From Taurinivorans muris (GTDB lineage: Bacteria > Desulfobacterota > Desulfovibrionia > Desulfovibrionales > Desulfovibrionaceae): 64,000 nt of DNA. The stretch covers positions 434,001 to 498,000 of the forward strand of contig NZ_CP065938.1 of the NCBI RefSeq assembly GCF_025232395.1, read 5' to 3'. Under the pieces are notes generated by a model that saw nothing but the letters and a program-made list of their open reading frames with translations, was not told the origin of the DNA and ran no database searches. This document shows, in pieces, positions 1 through 8,291 of the stretch (positions are counted from its first letter, which is position 1; every line of letters starts with the position of its first letter). A program made the translations under genes and the position numbers.

Positions 1-268
1 TATGGAAAACCCGCATATGTCCGAGTTTGTTTTCTTCGGCGTATTGCGCGTGGTTTCGGGCAAAAACATCATCCTTTTCAAGCAGCCAAAGTTTTTGGCA
101 GTCCAAAGCCCGTAAAATGGAAGTCAACGCTCCGGGACCCGGACCGATTTCCAAGATTTGATCGGCGGCGGAAAAATCGCCAAGCTCAATGATTTTATTG
201 ATAACACTTTCATTTTTCAGAAAATGTTGTCCCAAACTTTTTTTTGCTGGAATTTTTTCTGTGTTCAT
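1..268 (-). CDS. rsmA: 16S rRNA dimethyladenosine transferase RsmA/KsgA (3' part cut off)
   Basis: The protein starts at 268 and runs off the left edge, so only about 89 N-terminal residues are visible. It opens MNTEKIPAKKSLGQHFLKN, the KxxLGQHFL signature of the RsmA/KsgA/Dim1 family, followed by the AdoMet-binding motif LEIGPGPGALT and the acidic residue after strand 2 (LLEKDD). The family dimethylates two adjacent adenosines near the 3' end of 16S rRNA during late 30S assembly. Its start lies 8 bases after the stop of the EF-G-like gene, so the two are very likely cotranscribed and translationally coupled. Function is clear from the motifs although the C-terminus is not seen. Confidence 0.9.
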   Translation of the reverse strand, partial: MNTEKIPAKKSLGQHFLKNESVINKIIELGDFSAADQILEIGPGPGALTSILRALDCQKLWLLEKDDVFARNHAQYAEENKLGHMRVFH

Positions 269-276
269 ATTCAGCC

Positions 277-2295
277 CTAAAGGGTGTCATAGCGTAAAAA
301 TTGCATGCTCAGGCTTGCTCTGCCTTGCGTGGAGGAGCGCAAATTAGTGGCAAACCCGAAAAGTTCCTGCATGGGAGCCAAAGCGACAATGCTTTTTTGA
401 TTTTGTTTTTCAAAAAGCTGTTCAACCTTTGCTTTGCAAGTGTTCAAAAGGTTCATGACCGCACCGAGGTTTTCTTCCGGAACGGAAATTTCAAGTTTCA
501 TAATCGGATAGAGGGTGACGACTTTGGCTTGCGCGTACGCTTCACGCAAAGCGAAATGGAGCGCATTTTGTATACCCACCAAACTCGTGTTTTCATTTTC
601 AAGGATATTTACAAGCGTAAATTCAATATCCGCAAGCGCCAATCCATTGTTGTTCCCGCTTTCCAAAATGCTGAGGCAGTAATCTTCAACTGTTTTTACC
701 GTATCTTCTTTACTTATGTTTTTTTGTTTTTGGATAACGGTTTTCGCTTGTTCGGAAAGGCATATCGCATTGCCTTGTCCGCGTTCGCGCTTTCGCAGAC
801 TGATTTCGGCGTGTCCTTGGTGCAGTTTGTCGCCAAGCTCTCTTTCAAAACGGTAACTGGCTTGTATCGGCTCTGAATTATTGATACTTTCTTTCAATAT
901 GACCTGAGGGTTGCCGATACGGGGTTTTATTTTGTATTCACGTTCGATGCGTTCCGCCAAAACGGACAAATGCAGCTCGCCCATGCCGGAAACAAGGCGG
1001 AAGCCTTCTTCATTGTTGACAAGAAGAGTCGGATCTTCGAGGGTGTATTGGGCGAGGGCATTGTCCAAAATATCGGCTTCTTCACTGTTTTTGGGTTCAA
1101 AAGCAAGAGAAATGACCGGTTGGTATTTGTTGAAATCCTCATAGGGTTCAAGGTTCGGGTCATTGGAAAGGGTGTGTCCCGTCTGCACGGTTTTCATTCC
1201 GATAACTCCAATCAAATCACCTGCATACGCTTCTTTCACCCGTTCATGATAATCCGCATGCAATTTATAGATATGGTCTATGCGTTCATGCTTTTGCAGA
1301 TTGATATTATAGAGGGTGGAGTTTTCTTTCAAAATACCGTTATATATTCTTACAAAAGAAAATCTGTGATTATTTTCAAGCATTACTTTAAAGACGAGCG
1401 TTTTTACGGTATCGGGGTTGAATGCTTCCGATTTCAGCGGTTTCGCCTCAAGAGGGCTTGGCAGGTAATCGCAAATGGCGTCAAGCAATGGCTGAATGCC
1501 GCTGTTTTTTAATGCAGAGCCCATAAGAACGGGTGTTGCCAGTTTTGCAATGGCTATTTTACGTATGCTTTCTTTTATGTCTTCAATGCCATAGGTTTTG
1601 TTAAAATATTTTTCTAGAAAATCGTCGTCCAGTTCGGCGATTTCTTCCAGCAGTTTTTCCCTCCAAATCTCGGCTTCAATACGCTCTTCGCCTTCCAGAG
1701 GGGTATAGAGCACGGTTTCGCCTTGGTCTTCTTCCGAAAATTCAATTTTTTGCAAAGTCAGCAAATCGGCAAGTCCTGAAAAGTCTTGCCCTTGCCCCAA
1801 AGGAATTTGCAGGACAAGCGGTTTTGTCTGCAAACGTGTTTGCATGGAAGAAAGAACGGTTTCAAAATCAGCGCCTATTCTGTCTAATTTATTGATAAAG
1901 GCGAGTTTTGGTATTTGCAGGGCTTCCGATTGTTTCCATACTGTTTCCGACTGCGGTTCAACCCCGCCGACCGCGCAAAAAATCCCGACCGCCCCGTCAA
2001 GAACCTGTAAGGAGCGTTCGACTTCAATGGTGAAATCAACATGCCCGGGGGTATCGATAAGGTTGATATTGAAGTTTTTCCACTCGCAATGCGTGCTTGC
2101 CGCCGCAATTGTGATACCGCGTTCCTGTTCTTCCGGCATAAAGTCCATGGTCGCATTTCCGGTGTGGACTTCGCCCATGCGGTGAATTTTATGCGTATAA
2201 TAAAGAATGCGCTCTGAAACCGTTGTTTTTCCAGCGTCAATGTGGGCGATAATGCCGATATTCCGTGTTGATTCAATATGTTCAATTATTTTCAT
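277..2295 (-). CDS. Elongation factor G paralogue (FusA family)
   Basis: A 672-residue translational GTPase. The G motifs are intact: GIIAHIDAGKTT (G1, near residue 14), RGITI (switch I), DTPGHVDF (G3) and NKLDR (G4), then domains II-V ending in the EF-G-like stretch ELFGFATNLRSSTQGRAS. EF-G translocates tRNA and mRNA and, with RRF, recycles ribosomes. Lengths near 690 are usual. The gene is not flanked by rpsL, rpsG or tuf, so it is probably a second EF-G rather than the str-operon copy. It sits 3 bases after an unknown gene and 8 bases before rsmA, a ribosome-themed operon. Whether it acts in elongation, recycling or stress cannot be told from sequence alone. Confidence 0.88.
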   Translation of the reverse strand: MKIIEHIESTRNIGIIAHIDAGKTTVSERILYYTHKIHRMGEVHTGNATMDFMPEEQERGITIAAASTHCEWKNFNINLIDTPGHVDFTIEVERSLQVLDGAVGIFCAVGGVEPQSETVWKQSEALQIPKLAFINKLDRIGADFETVLSSMQTRLQTKPLVLQIPLGQGQDFSGLADLLTLQKIEFSEEDQGETVLYTPLEGEERIEAEIWREKLLEEIAELDDDFLEKYFNKTYGIEDIKESIRKIAIAKLATPVLMGSALKNSGIQPLLDAICDYLPSPLEAKPLKSEAFNPDTVKTLVFKVMLENNHRFSFVRIYNGILKENSTLYNINLQKHERIDHIYKLHADYHERVKEAYAGDLIGVIGMKTVQTGHTLSNDPNLEPYEDFNKYQPVISLAFEPKNSEEADILDNALAQYTLEDPTLLVNNEEGFRLVSGMGELHLSVLAERIEREYKIKPRIGNPQVILKESINNSEPIQASYRFERELGDKLHQGHAEISLRKRERGQGNAICLSEQAKTVIQKQKNISKEDTVKTVEDYCLSILESGNNNGLALADIEFTLVNILENENTSLVGIQNALHFALREAYAQAKVVTLYPIMKLEISVPEENLGAVMNLLNTCKAKVEQLFEKQNQKSIVALAPMQELFGFATNLRSSTQGRASLSMQFLRYDTL

Positions 2296-2298
2296 GGA

Positions 2299-3147
2299 TT
2301 ACTCGCTTATTGGATAATTGCTTTCCAGGTTGCTGAAAATAATCGTATCGTTAAAAAAGTTTTGTGGCAATTGCGGGTGTGTAAAGCAAAATTCCATGCC
2401 CATTCCGTAGTTTTGCTCCGCTGTTTTTGTGCTGATGAAAGAAATATCATAGCTGTCTTTGCCGTGTTCAAAGCAGTGTTCAAGAATGTTTTGAAAATGT
2501 TTTCGGGCTGTTTGGGGCGAATTTTGTGTTTGATATGTGACTGCGGCGCTTTTGCCATAGGCGAGTTCAAGGAATTTTTTTTGAGATTTTTGGGCTATGA
2601 TTTCAAGCGGAAGATTTTCCGTGAAAATATCTTTTTGTTTTAATGCAATAAAATCTTGGTTGTTTTCATTGCAGTTTATGAGTTTGACTTGTGAGCCGGC
2701 AATTTTTTGCATTTTTGCATAAAAATCATTCAATACCGCTTTATCCGGCAGATAATAGGAATTTTCTATTCCGCATAATTCCAGGCAATTGATAAAGAGA
2801 CGAAACGTTTCTTCAGGCATGTTTTTATCAATGAACACGAAGCATTGCTGCACATTTGCACGTATGGACCGGCAGAGAAGGGAAAGGAATTTTGCGGGGG
2901 AATCGTATTTTTTATCAACAAGGAAAAGCAGGGCGGATATGTTTTGCTTTTTATATCCTTGGCAAAATCCGGAAGAAGAATGTTCCGTGAATTGTTCGCA
3001 GTTTTTTGGATACACGCTTTCGGAAAAATGAAAGGCTATGGCGGTTTTCAATAAACCGCGGATTTGGGCGGAACAGTTTTCATATTCATTTGCGCAAATT
3101 TCATCAGCGATTTTATACTGTTGAATGATAGATAATATGTTTTGCAT
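2299..3147 (-). CDS. Protein of unknown function, first gene of the EF-G/rsmA operon
   Basis: A 282-residue, probably cytoplasmic protein with no signal peptide, no membrane segment and no motif I recognise. It is rich in Cys (about nine, scattered rather than in CxxC pairs), Phe and Asn. The gene stops 3 bases before the EF-G-like start, so coupling to that gene is likely, and it may be the leading cistron of a three-gene unit ending in rsmA. The upstream neighbour (cardiolipin synthase) is divergent. Codon use and composition look like the surrounding genes, so recent transfer is not suggested. No function is proposed. Confidence 0.7.
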   Translation of the reverse strand: MQNILSIIQQYKIADEICANEYENCSAQIRGLLKTAIAFHFSESVYPKNCEQFTEHSSSGFCQGYKKQNISALLFLVDKKYDSPAKFLSLLCRSIRANVQQCFVFIDKNMPEETFRLFINCLELCGIENSYYLPDKAVLNDFYAKMQKIAGSQVKLINCNENNQDFIALKQKDIFTENLPLEIIAQKSQKKFLELAYGKSAAVTYQTQNSPQTARKHFQNILEHCFEHGKDSYDISFISTKTAEQNYGMGMEFCFTHPQLPQNFFNDTIIFSNLESNYPISE

Positions 3148-3181
3148 AGTTTCTCCGTTGTTTCACTCCATTAATAACGGG

Positions 3182-3210
3182 TTGCATTAATTTTGTCCAT
3201 GATATATTTT
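3182..3210 (+). promoter_or_regulatory. Probable sigma-70 promoter for the cls-folK operon
   Basis: TTGCAT (3182-3187) and TATTTT (3205-3210) are separated by 17 bases. This would start transcription around 3217, so the in-frame TTG at 3193 cannot be the start codon and the ATG at 3232 is preferred. The -10 box is only moderately good. Confidence 0.4.
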
Positions 3211-3231
3211 TTATTAAATTCGGGAGGCGTA

Positions 3232-4677
3232 ATGTCCATTGCATTTTTAGTAACGATATTTTTGCTGATAAGCTATGCGGTCGCTTTTACGGCGATCGTT
3301 CACTGCCTGCTGCACAGCAAGTATCCGCAGGCGGCTCTTGCATGGTGCGGCGTTATCATCATGCTGCCGTTTTTAGGAGCGTTTTTTTATTTTGTTTTCG
3401 GAATCAACAGGATTGACAGCAAAGCGACGAAACTGTTCAACCAAGCGGTGGAAGCGCGGCGCCGGCACCTGGACAGCATACGGAAAAACCATTGGTCTTC
3501 CGTGCAGGCGAACCATACCCGTGAAGAATATCCCATTATGGGAATAGGAGAGCGGAGCCAAGGGCTTTCCTGCGTGGGAGGCAATACGTTCGAACCGCTT
3601 TTCAATGGGGACGAGGCTTATCCCAAAATGCTCGAAGCGATTGAAAACGCGGAGCATTATGTCTTCTTGAGCACGTATATCTTTAGCGGCAAAAGAAGCG
3701 GGGAGCGTTTTACCGAAGCTTTAATAAGGGCGCATAAACGCGGGGTTATGGTGCATGTTATTGTGGACGGACTGGGAACGTTTTGGGACTTTGCTTTTTT
3801 GCGCAGAAAATTGAAAAAAGCCGGTGTTCCGGTATATTCTTTCATTCCTTTTAAGCTTTTTCCTTTTCAAATGAGCATAAATCTGCGCAACCACAGAAAA
3901 TTGCTTATTTGCGATTCCATCGCGTTCACGGGAGGCATGAATATAGCCGACGGCAATTTATTGAAATATCACCCCCGTGACAGCGTTCAGGATGTGCATT
4001 TCAAATGCACCGGACCTATCGTGACAGGGCTTAGGGAAGTTTTTTTGCTTGATCTCGCCTTTGTTACCGGCAAAGCGCAGGATATGACCTTTACGCCTTG
4101 TCCAGCCACAGGAACCATGGATGCGCGAATAGTTATGGACGGTCCGGGAAACAGCGACGATTTGATCATTAATCTTTTATGCGGCGTGTTCAGCTGTGCA
4201 AAAAAAGAAATTATCATTATCAATCCTTATTTTTTGCCTACGCGGGAAATCATCAGCGCGCTTATGAGCGCGGTAACGAGGGGTGTCAGGGTTCGGGTTA
4301 TTTTGCCTGAAAAGTTGGACCATAATTTCGTAAGCTGGGCTGCTGACCACATTCTGCCAAGTTTGATACACGGAGGCATAGAAATGTATAAGCAGCCAAA
4401 ACCCTTTGCCCATACGAAACTTATTCTTGTCGATGAAATATATACGTTTTTGGGGTCGACAAATTTTGACCCGAGAAGTTTGAAATTAAATTTTGAATTG
4501 AATTTGGAAGTATTCTCAGTGCAATTGAATTCTTATTTGAGGTTTTTTGCGGACAGCGTTCTTGCAAGTTCTAAAAAAATCGCTTATTCTGTATTTGAAG
4601 ACGGCAAATTTCCTTTCTTGATATTTTTAAAACGATTGAGAAACGCCGCAATGTGGATATTCAGTCCTTATTTATAG
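3232..4677 (+). CDS. cls: Cardiolipin synthase (phospholipase D superfamily)
   Basis: A 481-residue inner-membrane enzyme that condenses two phosphatidylglycerols, or transfers a phosphatidyl group, to make cardiolipin. Two N-terminal membrane helices (about residues 3-24 and 36-55) are followed by a short basic loop and two PLD domains. The HKD motifs are HRKLLICDSIAFTGGMN and HTKLILVDEIYTFLGSTN, each HxK(x4)D followed by GG or GS. The ATG at 3232 was chosen because GGGAGG lies just before it; an in-frame TTG at 3193 falls in the promoter. Eight bases after its stop comes folK, probably in the same operon. Confidence 0.9.
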   Translation: MSIAFLVTIFLLISYAVAFTAIVHCLLHSKYPQAALAWCGVIIMLPFLGAFFYFVFGINRIDSKATKLFNQAVEARRRHLDSIRKNHWSSVQANHTREEYPIMGIGERSQGLSCVGGNTFEPLFNGDEAYPKMLEAIENAEHYVFLSTYIFSGKRSGERFTEALIRAHKRGVMVHVIVDGLGTFWDFAFLRRKLKKAGVPVYSFIPFKLFPFQMSINLRNHRKLLICDSIAFTGGMNIADGNLLKYHPRDSVQDVHFKCTGPIVTGLREVFLLDLAFVTGKAQDMTFTPCPATGTMDARIVMDGPGNSDDLIINLLCGVFSCAKKEIIIINPYFLPTREIISALMSAVTRGVRVRVILPEKLDHNFVSWAADHILPSLIHGGIEMYKQPKPFAHTKLILVDEIYTFLGSTNFDPRSLKLNFELNLEVFSVQLNSYLRFFADSVLASSKKIAYSVFEDGKFPFLIFLKRLRNAAMWIFSPYL

Positions 4678-4685
4678 AGGTATGT

Positions 4686-5192
4686 ATGATATGTTTTTTT
4701 TCTCTGGGTTCAAATTTGGGTGACAAGGAAAGCAATTTGGCTAAAGCCATTGAGCACATTTGCAGGCATGGGCAAATCCGTTTTCTTGCGAAATCTTCCA
4801 TTTATGAAACAGAGCCTCAAGGTGACAAAAATCAGGGGTGGTTTGCAAATCAGGTCATTGCGGTTGATTATGATTTTTCCGTGCCTCTTGATTTAGCCGT
4901 GGATAATCTTATGAATTACCTTTTGGGGATTGAAGCGGGAATGGGCAGAGTCCGAGATGAAAACAGGCGTTTTGGACCCAGAATAATTGATATAGATATT
5001 CTTTTAGTGGGAAATACGAAAATTTCGACAAATTTGGTCGAAGTTCCGCATCCGAAGGCTTTGGACCGGGCTTTTGTTTTGGTTCCTCTGCATGAAATCG
5101 CCCCCCACATCACCATTCATAATATCCATATCGAAGACGCATTGTCACAGCTTGATTATCGTCTTAAGGAAAATAAAATTTATCAAAGTTAA
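4686..5192 (+). CDS. folK: 2-amino-4-hydroxy-6-hydroxymethyldihydropteridine pyrophosphokinase
   Basis: A 168-residue HPPK. It transfers pyrophosphate from ATP to 6-hydroxymethyl-dihydropterin in folate synthesis. Visible signatures are FFSLGSNLGDKESNL at the N-terminus, SSIYETEPQG, and the family pattern RFGPRIIDIDILL with the Mg-binding DxD aspartates, followed by VPHPKALDRAFVLVPL. The ATG at 4686 is chosen because GAGG ends 5 bases before it; a longer reading frame back to 4653 would overlap the cls stop and lacks a ribosome site. No other folate genes are nearby. Confidence 0.92.
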   Translation: MICFFSLGSNLGDKESNLAKAIEHICRHGQIRFLAKSSIYETEPQGDKNQGWFANQVIAVDYDFSVPLDLAVDNLMNYLLGIEAGMGRVRDENRRFGPRIIDIDILLVGNTKISTNLVEVPHPKALDRAFVLVPLHEIAPHITIHNIHIEDALSQLDYRLKENKIYQS

Positions 5193-5207
5193 TGAAGCGA
5201 GGATGGT

Positions 5208-5483
5208 ATGATTTTTAAAATTTTGATTTTCGGTATCGCCGCGTATGCTCTTTATCGTTTATTTATGAACGATAAAAGAAAAAATATTGAAAAATCTGAA
5301 AATGATGAAGCAAAAAAAGTAGCAGACGGTATTTTGGTGCGCGACCCGGTTTGCGGTGTTTATGTGGAGAAAGAAAACAGCTTTTCCGTGCGGAACGGAG
5401 ATGTTGTGGAATATTTTTGCAGTGACGACTGCAGGCAGAAGTATATCAAACAAGTTCAGGAACAGCAAAAAATCCAAGAATAG
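5208..5483 (+). CDS. Small membrane-anchored YHS/TRASH-like metal-binding protein
   Basis: A 91-residue protein with one N-terminal membrane helix (about residues 2-18), a charged linker rich in Lys and Glu, and a C-terminal domain with DPVCGVYVEKENSF and FCSDDCRQKY. The spacing DPVCG ... YFCS..C matches the YHS/TRASH group of small zinc- or heavy-metal-binding domains; the three Cys are the likely ligands. The ribosome site is GCGAGG. It follows folK by 15 bases and ends the plus-strand unit. Role unknown; such proteins are often found by themselves in Desulfovibrio-type genomes, so metal sensing or delivery is only a guess. Confidence 0.7.
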   Translation: MIFKILIFGIAAYALYRLFMNDKRKNIEKSENDEAKKVADGILVRDPVCGVYVEKENSFSVRNGDVVEYFCSDDCRQKYIKQVQEQQKIQE

Positions 5484-5654
5484 TTGTATTTTTTATAATG
5501 CTGTAATAAAGGTCCTATTCGTGTTACATGCTTCTTTAACTTCATTGCTGTAAAATTTATGCCGATACGTTGATTTATTGATGACCGACTTTAAAGACCT
5601 TATGGTATCAACAGTTTTGTTATATATGAAATAAATATCACCTGTTTTTCATAA
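5484..5654. other. Intergenic stretch, nothing recognised
   Basis: AT-rich sequence between the YHS-like gene and the hairpin at 5659. I see no open frame with a ribosome site and no clear promoter with both boxes; TTATATAT near 5619 could be a -10 region for the hairpin RNA but has no convincing -35. Confidence 0.4.
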
Positions 5655-5658
5655 GAGG

Positions 5659-5714
5659 CTGTCCTCCTTTGGCGTTGGTTGACGAACACATCGAAACATG
5701 CCAAGGGAGGACAG
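5659..5714 (+). other. Long-loop inverted repeat upstream of a terminator; possible small RNA
   Basis: The arm at 5659-5672 (CTGTCCTCCTTTGG) pairs with 5701-5714 (CCAAGGGAGGACAG), 14 pairs with one G-T wobble, around a 28-base loop. About 25 bases later comes a strong plus-strand terminator. The pair could form a two-hairpin small RNA, an attenuator, or be the end of a decayed mobile element. The CTGTCCTCC arm could pair with AGGAGG-type ribosome sites and the other arm contains GGGAGG itself. No family is recognised. Confidence 0.4.
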
Positions 5715-5738
5715 TCTTGTATCTAACAATTTTTTGTT

Positions 5739-5767
5739 CCGCCGGCTGTATCAGCCGGTGGTTTTTT
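5739..5767 (+). terminator. Rho-independent terminator
   Basis: The stem 5739-5748 pairs with 5752-5761 (core CCGGCTG/CAGCCGG) with a 3-base loop, followed by TTTTTT (5762-5767). The T-run is on the plus strand, so it ends rightward transcription from folK/YHS or from the hairpin before it, and faces the 3' end of ilvD. Confidence 0.85.
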
Positions 5768-5813
5768 ATGCAGTCATGAAATAAGAATTTTTATCAGGTC
5801 CGGCTGGTGATTG

Positions 5814-7478
5814 TCAGTCTTTTTCATAAATGGCGCCGGTTGCGGCGGATGTTACAAGTTTTGCATAACGGCGCAAAATCGGAGTTTTGGCTTTCGGAGC
5901 AGGTGCTTGGTAATTTTTAGCCCGTTCTTCCAATTCTTCTTGGCTGACCAACAGCTTCAGACTGCGTGCTTCGATATCGAGTTTTATTTGGTCTCCGTTT
6001 TCAACAAGTCTGATTGGTCCGCCTTCGGCAGCTTCAGGGCTGATATGCCCGATAGAGGCGCCGCGGGTTGCTCCGGAAAAACGACCGTCAGTAATGAGCA
6101 TGACATCTTTATCCAAGCCCATGCCTGCAATGGCGGAGGTTGGTCCGAGCATTTCACGCATTCCCGGACCTCCTTTGGGACCTTCAAAGCGAATGACCAC
6201 GCAATCGCCTTTTTGAATTTTCCCTGTTAAAATGGCTTGCATGGCATCTTCTTCTTTATCGAAAACTTTGGCGGTAGTTGTTCTTGTGCGCATTTCGGCA
6301 GATACGGCGCTTTGCTTCACAACCGCACCAAGCGGAGCGATGTTGCCGCGTAAAATAGCGATGCCGCCTTGTTTGGAGTATGGATTGTCAACAGTGTGTA
6401 TGACTTCCGTATCAAGGATTTTGATATTATTTTCCGTTATGTACTGTTGAACGGATTTTCCGGTGACCGTCAGTTCGCCGCCAAAGATAAGATTGTTTTT
6501 CAAAAGTTCGCTCATAACGGCGGGAACGCCGCCTGCTCTGTGCAAATCTTCCACAATATGATGTTTTCCTGCGGGGGAAAGTTTGCAGAGGTTTGGTGTG
6601 ATACGGCTGACTTTATCAAAAATATCAAGGGTGAGCGGAAGGTTTGCTTCTGAAAAAACAGCGGGCAAATGTAAAACCGTATTGGTGCTGCCGCCGAGTG
6701 CCATATCAAGGGCGACCGCATTATGCACTGATTTTTCCGTAACAATATCGCGCGGGCAAATATTTTTTTCAACAAGAACCATGATTTGTTCGCCGGCTTC
6801 TTTGGCAAGGCGGATACGTGCCGCCGATGTCGCGGGAATGGTTCCGTTTCCGGGAAGTGCGAGCCCTATGGCTTCTGAAAGGCAGTTCATGGTATTGGCA
6901 GTGAACATGCCGGAACAGGAACCGCAGCCGGGGCAAGCGCTTTCTTCGATACGGGCAAGTTCTTCTTCAGCGATTTTTCCGGAATTGTATTTGCCGATAG
7001 CCTCAAAAACGCTGTTAAGGTCCGTTGCGTTCGGACCTGCCTGCATAGGACCGCCTGAAACGACAATGGCGGGAATATTCAAACGTAAGGCAGCCATGAG
7101 CATTCCCGGAACGACCTTATCGCAGTTAGGGATAAGCACAAGTCCGTCAAAGGGGTGCGCCATAGCCATAATTTCTATGGAATCGGCAATAAGATCGCGG
7201 GAAGGCAGGGAATAACGCATGCCTTCATGGTTCATGGCAATACCGTCGCAAACCGCAATGGCTGGAAATTCAATGGGAGTTCCGCCTGCGGCGCGTACGC
7301 CGGCCTTGACGGCTTCGGCGATTTTTCCAAGGTGGATATGTCCGGGAACTATTTCGTTCGCGGAATTGACAACCCCGATAAGAGGACGTTCGATTTCCTT
7401 TTTTGTAAGACCCAAGGCGGCAAGCAAAGAACGGTGGGCTGCACGTTCTTTTCCTTTTTTCATAATGTCGCTTCGCAT
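5814..7478 (-). CDS. ilvD: Dihydroxy-acid dehydratase
   Basis: A 554-residue Fe-S dehydratase of branched-chain amino-acid synthesis, converting 2,3-dihydroxy-isovalerate or -methylvalerate to the 2-oxoacid. Family motifs are present: [54 protein letters not shown] (cluster cysteines) and GGRFSG-like [15 protein letters not shown] near the C-terminus. Length is typical. [19 protein letters not shown] matches the usual IlvD N-terminus, so the ATG at 7478 is kept. It is a single gene with no ilvBNC beside it; upstream on the same strand lies the SRP RNA with its own terminator, so ilvD needs its own promoter, which I cannot place with confidence. Confidence 0.95.
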   Translation of the reverse strand: MRSDIMKKGKERAAHRSLLAALGLTKKEIERPLIGVVNSANEIVPGHIHLGKIAEAVKAGVRAAGGTPIEFPAIAVCDGIAMNHEGMRYSLPSRDLIADSIEIMAMAHPFDGLVLIPNCDKVVPGMLMAALRLNIPAIVVSGGPMQAGPNATDLNSVFEAIGKYNSGKIAEEELARIEESACPGCGSCSGMFTANTMNCLSEAIGLALPGNGTIPATSAARIRLAKEAGEQIMVLVEKNICPRDIVTEKSVHNAVALDMALGGSTNTVLHLPAVFSEANLPLTLDIFDKVSRITPNLCKLSPAGKHHIVEDLHRAGGVPAVMSELLKNNLIFGGELTVTGKSVQQYITENNIKILDTEVIHTVDNPYSKQGGIAILRGNIAPLGAVVKQSAVSAEMRTRTTTAKVFDKEEDAMQAILTGKIQKGDCVVIRFEGPKGGPGMREMLGPTSAIAGMGLDKDVMLITDGRFSGATRGASIGHISPEAAEGGPIRLVENGDQIKLDIEARSLKLLVSQEELEERAKNYQAPAPKAKTPILRRYAKLVTSAATGAIYEKD

Positions 7479-7536
7479 AGTAAAAACCCCTGTAATTGGT
7501 TGAATAAATAAGGAAATCCTAAAGTCTTATTACATA

Positions 7537-7565
7537 AAAGGCACAAAATATACTTTTGTGCCTTT
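7537..7565 (-). terminator. Rho-independent terminator of the SRP RNA
   Basis: AAAGGCACAAAA (7537-7548) pairs perfectly with TTTTGTGCCTTT (7554-7565), a 12-pair stem. Read on the minus strand it ends in a T-run directly after the SRP RNA 3' end. Confidence 0.85.
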
Positions 7566-7567
7566 CG

Positions 7568-7654
7568 GGAACTGGACACCCAATAACAATCGTTACCGTT
7601 GCTTTCTTTCGAATCTGGCGGGGTTGGCGACGTTACTGCCGTCCAGTTTCCATT
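7568..7654 (-). ncRNA. ffs: Signal recognition particle RNA (small bacterial type)
   Basis: Read on the minus strand, this stretch has the conserved helix 8 of bacterial 4.5S RNA: AACCCCGCCAGATTCGAAAG followed by AAAGCAACGGTAAC. The usual tip UCC-GGAA-GGA is here UUC-GAAA-GAA, with base pairs kept by compensating changes and a GNRA loop. The two ends pair as AACTGGAC with GTCCAGTT, giving an RNA of roughly 85 bases. It would bind Ffh and guide membrane-protein-synthesising ribosomes to FtsY. It is flanked by a near-consensus promoter and a 12-pair terminator, so it is an independent transcript between secG and ilvD; the neighbouring secG also serves the Sec route. Exact ends are inferred. Confidence 0.88.
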
Positions 7655-7660
7655 GCTTGA

Positions 7661-7689
7661 ACTATAAAGAGCTATGCTTTATTTGTCAA
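7661..7689 (-). promoter_or_regulatory. Near-consensus sigma-70 promoter of the SRP RNA
   Basis: On the minus strand TTGACA (7684-7689) and TATAGT (7661-7666) are exactly 17 bases apart. The predicted start, near 7654, coincides with the 5' end of the SRP RNA. Confidence 0.88.
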
Positions 7690-7703
7690 GTTTTAGTTTA
7701 AAA

Positions 7704-7729
7704 GAAAAAAGCCTTATTTCTAAGGCTTT
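7704..7729 (-). terminator. Rho-independent terminator of tpiA-secG
   Basis: AAAGCCTTA (7708-7716) pairs with TAAGGCTTT (7721-7729) with a 4-base loop; on the minus strand the stem is followed by TTTTTTC. It lies just after the secG stop and before the SRP RNA promoter. Confidence 0.85.
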
Positions 7730-7747
7730 CAAAGTTTTTTACATAAC

Positions 7748-8173
7748 TTATTCGGTTTTCGCACTTTCTTCGGCTGTATTTGCAATTGGCTGTGCGGCAG
7801 GCTGCTCTTGTTTGTCCGCATTTTGGTCAGGAAGCGCTTCCGGAGCCGGAGCTGTTTCAACAGGAATATCTTTTATTTCCGCAGGTACGGGATTTTCCGG
7901 AGCTGTTTCTTCAAATTGCACGTCAAGCACGGAAGAAACATTGTTTTTATTTGCAGTGAGAATATTATATCCGAGTGAGGTCACAACAAACATGACAGCT
8001 AAAAAAGCGGTGAGCTTAACCAAAATTCCGCCGGCGCCCTGACTGCCGAAAACGGAACTGTTTCCGCCTCCGCCGAAAATGACTCCCATTCCTTCACGTC
8101 CTGATTGCAAAAGAACAAGAACGATTAATATGATACATACCAAAATATGCAGAATTAAAATACCTGATTGCAC
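7748..8173 (-). CDS. secG: Protein-export membrane protein SecG
   Basis: A 141-residue SecYEG channel subunit. Helix 1 (about residues 5-22, LILHILVCIILIVLVLLQ) leads into the family motif SGREGMGVIFGGGGNSSVFGSQGAGGILVK split by the loop, then helix 2 (residues 50-66). The last 65 residues are an acidic Pro/Glu/Ala-rich tail, longer than in E. coli SecG (110 residues), as is common in this phylum. The start is GTG at 8173 behind AAGGAGC. It follows tpiA, the tpiA-secG pair seen widely in bacteria, and ends in a terminator. Confidence 0.92.
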   Translation of the reverse strand: MQSGILILHILVCIILIVLVLLQSGREGMGVIFGGGGNSSVFGSQGAGGILVKLTAFLAVMFVVTSLGYNILTANKNNVSSVLDVQFEETAPENPVPAEIKDIPVETAPAPEALPDQNADKQEQPAAQPIANTAEESAKTE

Positions 8174-8291
8174 AAACAGCTCCTTGCGGCGTCATTACAC
8201 CTTTCATTTTATCACGGAAGATAATATTAACGCATATTGAAAATTTTGCAAGAAAAAAATGCAGCCGATAAAAATTATGCGCCGACGAAAA

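Noticed and set aside
3193-3231. TTG start 13 codons upstream for cardiolipin synthase
   Set aside because: Lies within the likely promoter, no ribosome site; ATG at 3232 has GGGAGG.
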